In this document: piece after piece, positions 29,441 to 38,873 of the stretch
Numbering within the stretch: position 1 is the stretch's first letter
How the letters are laid out: every line of letters starts with the position of its first letter
Made by a program: the position numbers and the translations under genes
Assembly: GCA_030374735.1 (NCBI GenBank)
Contig: JASCIV010000136.1
Span: 1-40,947, forward strand
Reading direction: 5' to 3'
From: Gracilaria caudata
Taxonomy: Eukaryota > Rhodophyta > Florideophyceae > Gracilariales > Gracilariaceae
Length of the DNA stretch: 40,947 bases
Notes under the pieces: generated by a model
Database searches by the model: none
Told to the model about the DNA's origin: nothing
Seen by the model: only the letters and a program-made list of their open reading frames with translations

Positions 29441-31069
29441 ATGATGTTTAAGCCAGATTACGACTGCATTCGAAGACTTCACATCTTGTGGTTTTTGAGG
29501 TGCTTTGGGGGCAATAAAGATGGGCAATCATCGTGTGGTGGACACAACGTTCGGGGTGAGCAATGGGAACATGCCTCCCAACGAGAACCCATCGCCCCCG
29601 AGGAACCTTCAACGGAGGGGAAGAAGACCAAGATGGTCCAACGGGAGGGGCGCATCAGCTGGAAAAGGGCGAAGAGGTTGCTAAGCGTCCACCGACTGAC
29701 CGACGGCTGCGTCCCAAGGCCTCGGAGGGGCACTTCAACGCTGGGTTTTGAAGAGGGAGATGAGCAGAAGTTGAAGCAGAAGCTTCTTCCCGAGCGCGAA
29801 CACGTCAGGCTCGGGGCATCCCTAAAGAAAGGCTCCCGGAAAGGGAGGGTTGCCTACAGGCGTGAACCTCGTTCCGAAGGTCGCTCTGAAATAGATGCTG
29901 CGCGGGGTCAGATGGTTCCTGTATTGAGGGAAAGCCGTGGCCGCCTGGTCCAGGCATCAAAGCCAGAGGTACTCCCGGTGCCATTTGAAGTGAGCCCATG
30001 TTCAGTCGCTTCGTCAAGTGAAGAGTCCAAAGCTCTAGCCGCTGGCGACCAGGAAGCCACAGTGCATGGAAGCTCTTGCGCGACCATTATCGGTGGTGGC
30101 GTTTATGATGCGGATAGCGTTATTCTGCACAAAGTCAGCATGGGAACTGGAATAAGTGATGAGCTGGAATCTCTCACCCCCGGTGATTCTACGACCTCTT
30201 CTGTCGATGGATTGTCACACCAAGACGCCGCCCCATCTTCCGTAATCTCTACAGCGACAACGGGATCAGTGGAAGAAGCTTTGTCAAGCTGTGTCGCTGG
30301 GATGGATGAGATAGAGAGCAGGCTTGCAAGAGATACTGCAGTAGTCTCCAATCAAGACCAGGGTCTGACGAAAGATGGCGAAACACAGACCGTCAAGCCC
30401 CCTTTCATGGGTCTGGGAACTGTCTCTGTTGAACCTCTCAACCGCGGACACTTCGAAGAGGTCAAGACGCTTTCAGCTTCCATCGAGGAAACGGAGACGA
30501 GCAGGAAGTCACCACCTCTGTTGAGCAATAATGACTCCAAACTCAACAAAGAAGGCGAAATGGAAGTGAAGCAGGTCTTGCTCGACGTCACCGAAAAGGT
30601 TCCCGCAGATTTACCATCTCCAAGTCTTGCGGAAACCAAAGAAAGTCGCGCAAACGATATTCGCGAGACGGAGCGTATGGTTCGTGATTCTGAAGCGTCA
30701 TTGTTGAAAGACCCTGAGCACTTAAGTTGTCCCCGCATTCCCCAACTCCAGCATAAACAAAACGATTGCTCCCTGAATTGTGATGGAGAATCAATATCAA
30801 GTGCATCAATGATTGCTAGCAGTGGTATGGAAGCTAGTTCAGGACTTCTTAGTCTTCTTCACTCCGAAAGTTCTAAATCCAGAAACGTTCAGTACCCGCC
30901 GTCAATCCGCGCTTATCGACTGCAGCGTAGGATGGAACGCTTTCAAAGCTATTTCGAAGAATTCTTGGAAACAGAGCGCATACCGCGTGAGAGAGCGGAC
31001 CGAAAATCACAAGTGGTGAACCGTGTGCGTCGTTTGTTTGAAGATGGGAGCCCTAGTGTTGTGGTTTAG
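29441..31069 (+). CDS. Hypothetical disordered protein, start uncertain
   Basis: The frame is open from 29372 (a GTG that itself looks like a splice donor) to 31069. In-frame ATGs occur at 29441 and 29633, and the latter has the better context (AAGATGG). From 29633 the product is 478 residues: a basic N-terminal part (RISWKRAKRLLS, later SLKKGSRKGRVAYRR), then a long Ser/Glu/Thr-rich, probably disordered region. The final ~60 residues are helical and charged (AYRLQRRMERFQSYFEEFLE). No domain is recognised. In 29520-29751 the other two frames are also open, and one begins MGNHRVVDTTFG at 29520, so the true 5' structure (an intron or a frame error) is unclear. Confidence 0.5.
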   Translation: MMFKPDYDCIRRLHILWFLRCFGGNKDGQSSCGGHNVRGEQWEHASQREPIAPEEPSTEGKKTKMVQREGRISWKRAKRLLSVHRLTDGCVPRPRRGTSTLGFEEGDEQKLKQKLLPEREHVRLGASLKKGSRKGRVAYRREPRSEGRSEIDAARGQMVPVLRESRGRLVQASKPEVLPVPFEVSPCSVASSSEESKALAAGDQEATVHGSSCATIIGGGVYDADSVILHKVSMGTGISDELESLTPGDSTTSSVDGLSHQDAAPSSVISTATTGSVEEALSSCVAGMDEIESRLARDTAVVSNQDQGLTKDGETQTVKPPFMGLGTVSVEPLNRGHFEEVKTLSASIEETETSRKSPPLLSNNDSKLNKEGEMEVKQVLLDVTEKVPADLPSPSLAETKESRANDIRETERMVRDSEASLLKDPEHLSCPRIPQLQHKQNDCSLNCDGESISSASMIASSGMEASSGLLSLLHSESSKSRNVQYPPSIRAYRLQRRMERFQSYFEEFLETERIPRERADRKSQVVNRVRRLFEDGSPSVVV

Positions 31070-32339
31070 GCACATAATTCTTCTGTACGATATATGTTGT
31101 ATGCAGAATTCGAATGCAACTCTTCTACGAGTGCTTCTCTCAAGGGCGAAGTCATTTCTTGTCCCCTTGGCTTTGAGCCTTTGGTGGTACTGTAACTTCA
31201 AAGTTTGAAGTTCAAACACCGTTACCCCCAATACAACGTGAATCTCGCCTAGTTTAGTTTATGGTTGACTGTTCTGAATTAACAATTCTTTATTTATTCT
31301 TTATTAATTCTTCATCCTTATTGATTGCCTAGCTTCTCGTTAGTGATGGGATGCATGCTCGGATGTTTTCGCACGCCTTCCTTTCAACCAAGCCCAGGAC
31401 TTCAAAGCATGAGATGCTTCCGGAAGTTGGCGGAAACCTGCACGAATTCGCCAGCCTTGTCAATCATGTGTCAGTAAGATGCGCAGGAAACTAAGGCTGT
31501 GGAAAGCTTTATGGCCTCAAGCCCCTTTCCGCAGTGAAGTCCTGACCGAAACAAGAAAAAAAGTTTCGCACATTAGAAAACGTTGATAGTCTTTAGCAGA
31601 ACATAGCAGAAACTAGAAAGCACTTAAAATGTGCTCGATTTGTCGTCAATAGCCGCCACGCCGGAAAGTTTCATTTGAGAATGAAGCCTCTTTTGACCGG
31701 ATCCCATTCCGTTGACGTCATCGAGCCTTCATCATCATGATGAAACGAATGGTGAGAAGTGCGGAGGTGGAATTGTTCAACCACCTCCAGACTCTGGAAT
31801 CCAGAGTGCCAACTGTAATAATGTTACAGGGCGTTCTAAGCAGCTACGAAGGGAACGCTAGCCCTCTTAACCTCACAAGTTGTGATTCACGACTTGTGAT
31901 CGCACAGTTGTCAACAAAACACAGAGAGCACACTCTAATCCCACATCCTGATTGGTCAATGGCTTTTTGCATATACATATTACTGTATATTATATGTGGA
32001 GGCATTACAGTATCGTCGATGCTTACAGAGGCCTCATTGGAGCCGTTGATTGCCAGTCCACCAGTGGAACTCAACACAGTTCAAGCATCAACGCAGCTTT
32101 CCCGCCAACTGTTTTGGCCACCGTCGGCTCTTCCTTGCGGACCGACGTGGAGCGTCTCCGCCGCCCACTTCTTGAAACTTCAGCCCCTTTGCAGTGCGAC
32201 TTTGTAGAGCGCGATACGCATACGACCTCCCAGTCCTGTCGCTTACTTATGCATCCATACATTGCGGTCTAGCAACGACCAAAGTGCGCTTTCTTCAAAT
32301 TCGATTGCATGTTCTGCTCAGTTCTTCCTTCACTGCGGC
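31070..32339. other. Intergenic with several short inverted repeats
   Basis: No gene is supported; the 156-codon frame at 31737-32207 lacks family features. Perfect 8-bp inverted repeats lie at 31763-31788 (ggaggtgg/ccacctcc), 31791-31807 (actctgga/tccagagt) and 31873-31899 (tcacaagt/acttgtga). The end presumably contains the promoter of the SUMO protease gene. Confidence 0.4.
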
Positions 32340-34706
32340 ATGGTCAATCGCAACAAAACCGATATTGACTACTACGGCCACTTTTCAGTGGTTGACGAAG
32401 GCACGAGCCGATTCTCTCTCGCAAACTCACCGTTTCGTTCGGCAAGACGATCAGTTCGTGTTCCACCGTCACAGCCACTGACAAGGTCGCAGATACCGCC
32501 AAATGCAAACAACACGTCTCTCAGCCACCTGTCGCATGCAAGAATGAGGAAAGATGGTTCTGAAAGAGGCGGAGGACCCGCCCGAAACACGATTGGAACC
32601 ACTCAACCAAATGCGAGTGTTCCGAGCAGCTCCCGACAAGCAGACCAGTCTTCCTCAACTGCAGCCAGAAGGGCTTCGTCTCACAAAAATGAAAGAAGAG
32701 GAAGCACAGGACCGATGATAGGCCGAATGCGGCGTTCTGAGTTTGCCACTAAGCTCACAACAGGTGAGAGACTGCAAATAGTTCACGAATCACACAGGAA
32801 GCGTCTTGATGCTGGACGCGAATTACGTGATGCTCAGCAGTTCCGTGAGCGACGAAAGGCTGAGCTACAGGAACAGCGAGCGCGAAAAGTAATGGCAGAC
32901 CGTCGATGTGACAATTACAACGATGTGGTTGATCTCACACAGACAGACGTAGAAGATGAACTGAAGCAAACCAGCAAAGAAGAGGAAACCGAGCTGGTTT
33001 CAGACGATGAAGAGGACGATGACATCATTCAAGCACGTATTAATAGTAACAGGAGGAAGTCACGTCTCCGTTCACAAAAGAGGCTTAAAGCCTTGCATCC
33101 TGAGCCCACGACAGTTGAAAATGCGCACCGTGTTCAACATGAAGCTTCGAAGGAGAAGGAAAATGTGATTACTCTGTCTTCGGATGACGAAGCAAGAAAA
33201 CCCTCACGACTGAAAAGGCGGCGTGGGCTCTATCCCCTGTCAGTTTCTGACCCAGCATTTGACCCACCAAGTTCTGATGCTGGAGAAGGTAAACCAAGGC
33301 CTCGAAAGTCAGGGCAAAAGTCTGCAGCGAAACGAAGGAGAAGTCCACTCGGAAGACTAGGGGAAACAATTGACGCGAAACTTCGCAGCCTTGAACAGGC
33401 GGGCAGGCGAATCCAGGCAGCAAAAGATGACGATGTCCTTGAGGAGAAGAAGGCCCTTAGTCTAACAATAAGTGCAGTACCTGCGTTTCCAAAGGATATT
33501 AGTGACAAAGGCGATGGCGTTATTGTGGTGTCTGACGAGGAGCTCTCGGTAAAAACCATTACGGGTACCCCACAGAAGTCTGGGATGAAAAGAGTTTCGG
33601 AGAAGAAGCCAATATCTACTCAGTCGTTTTACGGTAAGGAGAAACAAACCCATGGTGGTATAGTTGGGAAGATCCACATTCCAGGTCTTAAACATGAAGT
33701 CAAGCACGATGCTCCTCTTCCAGAAGTAATTCCCTTGGAAGTTTCAGACGATGAAGATGTCATTGAGTGTAAACCTGTGGTGAGGCAAAGCAGTTGCCAA
33801 AGTCTGGAAGACTACGAGATGCCTGATCTATATGCTAAGGAGGAACCCTTCTTTGAACCAGATAGTAAGCGGGCACGTGACATTCGCTTTCGTCCTATGA
33901 ATTCTGAAGAGCTCACTATGGTGGACTCTCTCACTTCTCGGGTTCCGAAAAAGCGTGTCATGGCCAGAATCGAGGAAGCTAACATAGCGCTCAAGGGTGA
34001 AGACTTTGCCTGTCTCCGAGGGTCACGCTGGCTAAATGACGAGATTCTTAATTCCTTTGCCGCCCTAATAAACTCGCGAAATGTAAGAGATGTACGAGGT
34101 GAAGCCAAAACTAGAACTGATGACGACGACGTTGGGAAGACGTACAGCATTGATGTTGACGAAAACCAAGATGATCTGTACGACATATTCTCTCGGAAAC
34201 GACCGCGAACTCATGTGTTCAACACATTTTTCTTCCCCAGGCTCACTCAGAAAGGATATGACTACAACGGTGTGAGGCGATGGTTAAAACGAGCTGGTCT
34301 CTCGGTACAAATGCTAGACCTTATTTTGATTCCGATTAATCTGAAGAACTTCCACTGGGTGCTAACGGCCATTGACTTGAGGTCAAAGCACTTTCTTTAT
34401 CTGGACTCCACCTATGGAAAGGATTCTTCGAACACCATTCCGATGCTGAAGAGGTGGTTGTTTGATGAAGTCAAAGACAAGCACGGTGCAGAAGCAGCCG
34501 AGAAGATGGGAATCAATTTCTGGAGTGTGCACATCAATCCTCCGTATCTTCCGCGACAGCATGATGGCGGATCTTGTGGCATATTTACGCTTTTTATGGC
34601 CGATTACTTGGAAAGAGGGTTACGTCCTAACTTTGAGCAGAAGCATATTCGCAATCTTCGAAGGCGGACAGTTTTTTTCCTGAGAGATGGCTTTCTACCT
34701 GGTTAA
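32340..34706 (+). CDS. Ulp1/SENP-family SUMO protease (C48)
   Basis: ATG 32340 (GGCATGG) gives 788 residues; upstream codons to a TTG at 32262 stay open but lack ATG. The C-terminal ~220 residues are a Ulp1 peptidase domain. It begins with the substrate-groove motif GSRWLNDEILNSF, then NTFFFPRL, FHWVLTAIDL with His672, YLDSTYG with Asp689, and QHDGGSCGIFTL with Cys746, giving a complete His-Asp-Cys triad plus the oxyanion Gln. The long N-terminal half is charged and disordered with Arg/Lys-rich nuclear-localisation-like patches (LKRRRGLY, KRRRSP). It carries at least four hydrophobic-acidic stretches resembling SUMO-interacting motifs: VVDLTQTD (~196), VITLSSDDE (~276), VIVVSDEE (~394) and VIPLEVSDDED (~464). 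It should remove SUMO from nuclear proteins or mature SUMO precursors. Confidence 0.93.
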   Translation: MVNRNKTDIDYYGHFSVVDEGTSRFSLANSPFRSARRSVRVPPSQPLTRSQIPPNANNTSLSHLSHARMRKDGSERGGGPARNTIGTTQPNASVPSSSRQADQSSSTAARRASSHKNERRGSTGPMIGRMRRSEFATKLTTGERLQIVHESHRKRLDAGRELRDAQQFRERRKAELQEQRARKVMADRRCDNYNDVVDLTQTDVEDELKQTSKEEETELVSDDEEDDDIIQARINSNRRKSRLRSQKRLKALHPEPTTVENAHRVQHEASKEKENVITLSSDDEARKPSRLKRRRGLYPLSVSDPAFDPPSSDAGEGKPRPRKSGQKSAAKRRRSPLGRLGETIDAKLRSLEQAGRRIQAAKDDDVLEEKKALSLTISAVPAFPKDISDKGDGVIVVSDEELSVKTITGTPQKSGMKRVSEKKPISTQSFYGKEKQTHGGIVGKIHIPGLKHEVKHDAPLPEVIPLEVSDDEDVIECKPVVRQSSCQSLEDYEMPDLYAKEEPFFEPDSKRARDIRFRPMNSEELTMVDSLTSRVPKKRVMARIEEANIALKGEDFACLRGSRWLNDEILNSFAALINSRNVRDVRGEAKTRTDDDDVGKTYSIDVDENQDDLYDIFSRKRPRTHVFNTFFFPRLTQKGYDYNGVRRWLKRAGLSVQMLDLILIPINLKNFHWVLTAIDLRSKHFLYLDSTYGKDSSNTIPMLKRWLFDEVKDKHGAEAAEKMGINFWSVHINPPYLPRQHDGGSCGIFTLFMADYLERGLRPNFEQKHIRNLRRRTVFFLRDGFLPG

Positions 34707-35547
34707 GTTCTGTGGACAAGTTTTGCTTATCAGTGGGGCAAAACTTCAAGTAATTAACAAAGTGCGCAGCAGAATACCATCTGTAAGAACTTCGCAAGCT
34801 AAAACTACATTCACTTCAGGCTAAACAGTTTGAGATGGGGACAAGTAACTAGATGTCGTGAAAGCGCTACAGTGTGCGGTATAGTTGCAAAAAGAGACTG
34901 GTCCTGTTAGTGCCTAGAGAAAGTAGTGTTCCGCAGCTCTTTCTTGTTCTTCAGTCTTTTGCTCGCTTTGAAGTCGTCAAGATCCTTTCCCGGTTCGAAT
35001 CACGATATGCTTCTTTTCCGCACTGCTTCGTTCATACGACCTTTAAGAGGTCGTTCCTCCTTTTCCCATGTTTCACTGATTTTGCAGCGAGTGATGTAAG
35101 TTGAATGGTTTCTTGAGTAATGTTTCATGCCTGGAAACAGAGGTGCACAGGGTTCTGAAAAGATTGAAGAGACGGACTGAGGCGTGAAAGTCGTTGAAGT
35201 AATCAATAATCAACTCTATGAGCCGTATCCCAAGCATCGAAAATTAACTCTCTTGGAGGCTATTGTGCAAGCGTCGCCCTAACGTACTGAATGACGTAGA
35301 GCATTTTGTTTTACGTTGTCCGTTGCGGATTTTGTCCCGAAGAGTATGTTTACCGCCTTTCTCAAGATCGTCGAGGATTGACAGTAGCAGATATCATCAA
35401 GAAGTGGCCTGAAAGCATGTTAGTTTACCTGGTGAGGGAGCGTTTCTTTGAACTCTGCAGTAAGTAGTAATCGAACTATTGCACCTGTAAAAGAGAGAGA
35501 GAACATTCTCTTGGTCTTCCTGCGAAAAGAAAATTGCTTTCACAGGG

Positions 35548-35585
35548 AAGCTCTCTTATCTTGAAAGTTCAAGATAAGAAAGCTT
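35548..35585. repeat. Near-perfect inverted repeat, ~18-bp arms, 2-nt loop
   Basis: The core tcttatcttgaa/ttcaagataaga is perfect with only two bases between the arms. It extends outward through one mismatch to agct on both sides and one further A-T pair. Confidence 0.9.
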
Positions 35586-35663
35586 TTCTTCATTTTATCG
35601 AGAAAGAAACTGAACTCCGGAAAGACAACGAGAATTAACTCTTGAGCCTTCAACGAGAAGAGG

Positions 35664-35699
35664 TCTTGTTAACCTTCATCTTTTTGAAGGTCAACAAGA
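35664..35699. repeat. Inverted repeat, 14-bp arms, 8-nt loop
   Basis: tcttgttaaccttc pairs with gaaggtcaacaaga with one mismatch; the loop is atcttttt. Confidence 0.88.
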
Positions 35700-35855
35700 G
35701 AGAGAGAGGAGGTCCCTGTGCACAGTTATTATGCATGCCACATTCTCTTTAAACCACGGCAATTCAGGAGTAGCACCTGTTGCTACTGTTCTTGCATATA
35801 GCGTACTTCTAGCGCCAGCGGAAACCGCAGAAAATTACACCAGGCCTCGTATGAA

Positions 35856-35916
35856 GTTTACTTCATATTTCATGTCATTTGTATGCCATTCAAGTGACAT
35901 GAAATAAGTAGTAAAC
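35856..35916. repeat. Inverted repeat, 26-nt arms, 9-nt loop
   Basis: The arms at 35856-35881 and 35891-35916 pair over a perfect 12-bp core (tatttcatgtca/tgacatgaaata). Next to the loop they pair over tttg/caag with one wobble-type mismatch. Outside the core, a 3-nt mismatch is followed by seven more pairs (gtttact/agtaaac). It ends 160 bp before the 5-phosphatase start codon. Confidence 0.9.
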
Positions 35917-36076
35917 AATGTGTGGCGTCCGCTAGTAGTATTCGGCGTATGCCGGAGATGGCAAACCGTACGGAGCTCGACAATTTGGCCTATTATCCTC
36001 ACTTCCAGGTCCGCAATCAGCATCTTCATCCTCAGCACCTCCGCTGTCCAAAACAACTTGGGTTTTGCTGTGTCTG

Positions 36077-38365
36077 ATGTCCGAAATCCTTAAACTGCGG
36101 GTTTGCTCTTGGAATGTGGGACACGCACACCCCCCGGCGAATTTAAAGAAATGGCTTGGAGTTGAAGATGGGGAAGTAACATACGACATAATCGTTGTGG
36201 GCGCGCAAGAGGCAAACTTGAAGCACGACAAGAGCCAAAGTCCAACAAGTATCGCGAACATTGACCTTTCAACTCAGAAAACAACTCCCGGCCCCGTGCC
36301 TCTCGCTCGCCAAGGCTCTCAAAGTCTCCCTTCAATTCCACAACGGGGGAAGCGCTTCACAAAAATTGCAAAAGCCATAAAGGTGGCTAAGACAACGATA
36401 CGGGATGGAAGTGCGAAGAAGACAAGGTTGAAAGCACGCTCAGCGGACAGTGAGGATTCGTATTGGGGAAAGTACATCATCCCGGAGTACAAAACTGAGG
36501 AGGAGCGCGCTAAAGGCATACCTTTTTCATCGTCAAGCTTTCCACTTCGGCATGATCGAGAAAAGTCAGAATTCTCAAAAGTATTCAGTGAGGAGGTCCC
36601 TTCATTGACATTCTCCCAGTTCATTAAACCGGACTTTGACGATTTGGATGAGTCTCTGGTGAAGAAGAGTAGAAAAAGCTCAAGACACAGTGAAGTTAGC
36701 ATCTATCAAGAACATTGTTTTGATTCCTCAAGCGAAGAAACTTCTTCTGAAGAGAGTTATGCGTACGAAAATGAGAGCTGCAGTAGAGGAGATATTGAAA
36801 CTATGGATTTTAACGAACTGACATGTTCAAAGGAAAACTACGACAAACCTAGAAAGCTTCGAAGCCAAATGACGTCGCTTTTGCGCATTGATGACGACGG
36901 GACTGGCGAGAAAAAGTTCAGCCGCATCGTGGAGAAGAACATGCCAGACTCGTATAAGCTGGTAGCGAAACATCATCTCATGGAGATAAAACTGTTGCTC
37001 TTTGTTCATCAAGAACACGTGGCTCGGGTTGTGAAGATCGCTAGCGTGGTAGAGGCCACAGGGATTGGAAACGTGATTGGCAACAAGGGCGCCGTTGCGG
37101 TGAAGCTTACCTTGGACGACACACAGTTTTGGTTCGTGTCTTCACATCTGGCAGCACATGAAGGGACAAAGTTTCTTGAACAGAGAAATAAAGACGTGAC
37201 GGACATCATGAGGAAGATTGAGAGAAGTAGTGGTTACAACGTTCCGCTAATTCACCAAGCAAGCCATGTATTCTGGTTTGGAGACTTGAACTACAGGTTG
37301 GATCTGCAGCATCTTTTACCAGTGGCTTCAACATGGTCGCACGAACGAAAGCTCGCGTACGTGCTGAGCAAAATCTCGGAACGACAGTACACTGATCTTT
37401 CTTCATTCGATGAACTGCGCCGAGATATGGAAGCCAAGAAAGTGTTTGGTGGGTTTACGGAAGGAAAGATAGGATTCGCTCCGACGTTCAAGGTGGTGCG
37501 AGGACAGAAAAGTACAATGTATCAGCCAAACCGAGTGCCAGGCTATTGCGACCGAATCCTATGGCACTCATTGCCGATGCATCGCCATCACATCAGACTG
37601 CGGGCCTACGACTCGGTGCCAGAGATTGACACTTCAGATCATAAACCTGTTTACGCGTGGTTCGAGATTGCTTTGGCATCTCCAGTGGTGTTTTTACCGT
37701 GTCCATTGAAAGAAATCGCGGTGAGGTGCACGTTGGACTTCATACGGATGCAGGTAGACGGGCTGTATGAAAAACGGATGGACATGGAGGACAACGACAT
37801 TCAGTACGAGGTGCTGGAAGACGGGGCTTTGGCTGTGTCTGCCCAGACGGATTGCACAGCGCGCTCAACACCGTCGAAGGGCAACGGGGCACATACGAGA
37901 CAGGTAGTGACTGCAGGCTTTCATGGGCACGGATTGTTCATCAAACGAAAGCCGTACATAGTTGAGATCCCACTTCGACAAGGAAGACGAGAAGCGGTGT
38001 ACAACGAACTACCGACAATCCCACTGCGTGCCGTAAATGGCGTGGCATGCTTCACATACAAATACATCACGATTGTGTTCACGAGGCAAAGCAGTAAGCG
38101 CGGCTGCAGTTGCGTTCTACCTCTTTCCAAACTGCTTGAAAGGCCGGGTCTTCATCGCGTCAACTTGGAACTGGACCTGATAAAAAACTGTATGGTTATC
38201 GCAAAGGTGCGGGTTATGGCGGAGCTGGTTCCATCCGCAACGATCTGGCTGGATGCTCAAAACCGTCCCGCGCCAGTCAAGAAAAAGATGCAGACACTGC
38301 GAGGCGACGGGACGCCACCTACATCGCGTCCAAGCTCGTCATCGCCAACAACCAACGGCAAGTAA
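36077..38365 (+). CDS. Inositol polyphosphate 5-phosphatase with interrupted catalytic domain
   Basis: ATG 36077 gives 762 residues. The IPPc (endonuclease-like) fold begins at once: LRVCSWNVGHAHPP (residues 8-20) and IIVVGAQEAN, whose Glu45 should bind Mg2+. A charged, Ser-rich insertion of roughly 230 residues (about 48-280) follows before the fold resumes at YKLVAKHHLMEIKLLLFV. The later motifs are intact: FVSSHLAAHEG, WFGDLNYRLD (Asp403, Asn405), PGYCDRILW and SDHKPVYAWF (Asp521, His522). The C-terminal ~220 residues look beta-rich and may form a C2/ASH-like module, ending in a Ser/Pro tail. The enzyme should remove the 5-phosphate from PI(4,5)P2 or related lipids and inositol phosphates at membranes. 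All catalytic residues seen are present, so it is probably active. Confidence 0.92.
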   Translation: MSEILKLRVCSWNVGHAHPPANLKKWLGVEDGEVTYDIIVVGAQEANLKHDKSQSPTSIANIDLSTQKTTPGPVPLARQGSQSLPSIPQRGKRFTKIAKAIKVAKTTIRDGSAKKTRLKARSADSEDSYWGKYIIPEYKTEEERAKGIPFSSSSFPLRHDREKSEFSKVFSEEVPSLTFSQFIKPDFDDLDESLVKKSRKSSRHSEVSIYQEHCFDSSSEETSSEESYAYENESCSRGDIETMDFNELTCSKENYDKPRKLRSQMTSLLRIDDDGTGEKKFSRIVEKNMPDSYKLVAKHHLMEIKLLLFVHQEHVARVVKIASVVEATGIGNVIGNKGAVAVKLTLDDTQFWFVSSHLAAHEGTKFLEQRNKDVTDIMRKIERSSGYNVPLIHQASHVFWFGDLNYRLDLQHLLPVASTWSHERKLAYVLSKISERQYTDLSSFDELRRDMEAKKVFGGFTEGKIGFAPTFKVVRGQKSTMYQPNRVPGYCDRILWHSLPMHRHHIRLRAYDSVPEIDTSDHKPVYAWFEIALASPVVFLPCPLKEIAVRCTLDFIRMQVDGLYEKRMDMEDNDIQYEVLEDGALAVSAQTDCTARSTPSKGNGAHTRQVVTAGFHGHGLFIKRKPYIVEIPLRQGRREAVYNELPTIPLRAVNGVACFTYKYITIVFTRQSSKRGCSCVLPLSKLLERPGLHRVNLELDLIKNCMVIAKVRVMAELVPSATIWLDAQNRPAPVKKKMQTLRGDGTPPTSRPSSSSPTTNGK

Positions 38366-38873
38366 ACACAACATTGCTCGTCTTCACCCTCACCATAGTG
38401 AAGAGGATCACGCGAGCGCAGCACACTGCGAACCAGCGGCGCATTCCGCCAGTGACAAGAATCTTGTGTCTCACTCGAACAAACGAGATGCAACTTTGCG
38501 TTGCGTAGAAACGGCGATGCGGCAGTTGCGCTTTGCCAATGCACACCGACAGCCCCCACGTGTGGACGTGGCCGCGCACCCTGGCGATGCACTGCATTTC
38601 CCGTACCATCAGCGCGCACACCATTGGCCTTTGCAGAACTGCATGCGCCACAGCACAACGACACTGATCCCCCCCCCCCCGCTCTCGCATACAACAACCG
38701 CCACCTCGCGGCGCAAGGCGCGCTAGCCGCCGTCTCGGTCCCGCTTAAAACGCGCCGTCATCCTCCACATCCTCCGCTCCACGCTGCCCTGCATCGCCAC
38801 GTCGCGCTCATCCAGTTCCCCCAGCCCGTCTCGTCCAACATTCTCCAGAAAACGCGTTCTTTTGCCCCCTCAA
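38366..38873. promoter_or_regulatory. Upstream region of the serine acetyltransferase gene, with poly-C tract and G-box
   Basis: A CACGTG core lies at 38557-38562 (CCCACGTGTGG), and a run of 12 C at about 38669-38680 precedes the gene by 190 bp. Long open frames on both strands are not supported by any protein feature. Confidence 0.45.

Larger units (their letters stand above)
34707..36076. other. Intergenic with a cluster of hairpins
   Basis: No gene is supported. The part 35500-35720 is rich in ag/ga and ct runs and contains two hairpins; a third lies at 35856-35916, shortly before the 5-phosphatase gene. Each is listed separately. Confidence 0.5.

Noticed and set aside
31737..32207. 156-codon frame with a hydrophobic segment
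   Set aside because: The composition is irregular, it overlaps the inverted-repeat cluster and no family is recognisable; I leave it as intergenic.
34960..35025. Possible tRNA T-arm (GGTTCGAATC)
   Set aside because: The flanking bases cannot form the T-stem and no acceptor, D or anticodon arms could be drawn.
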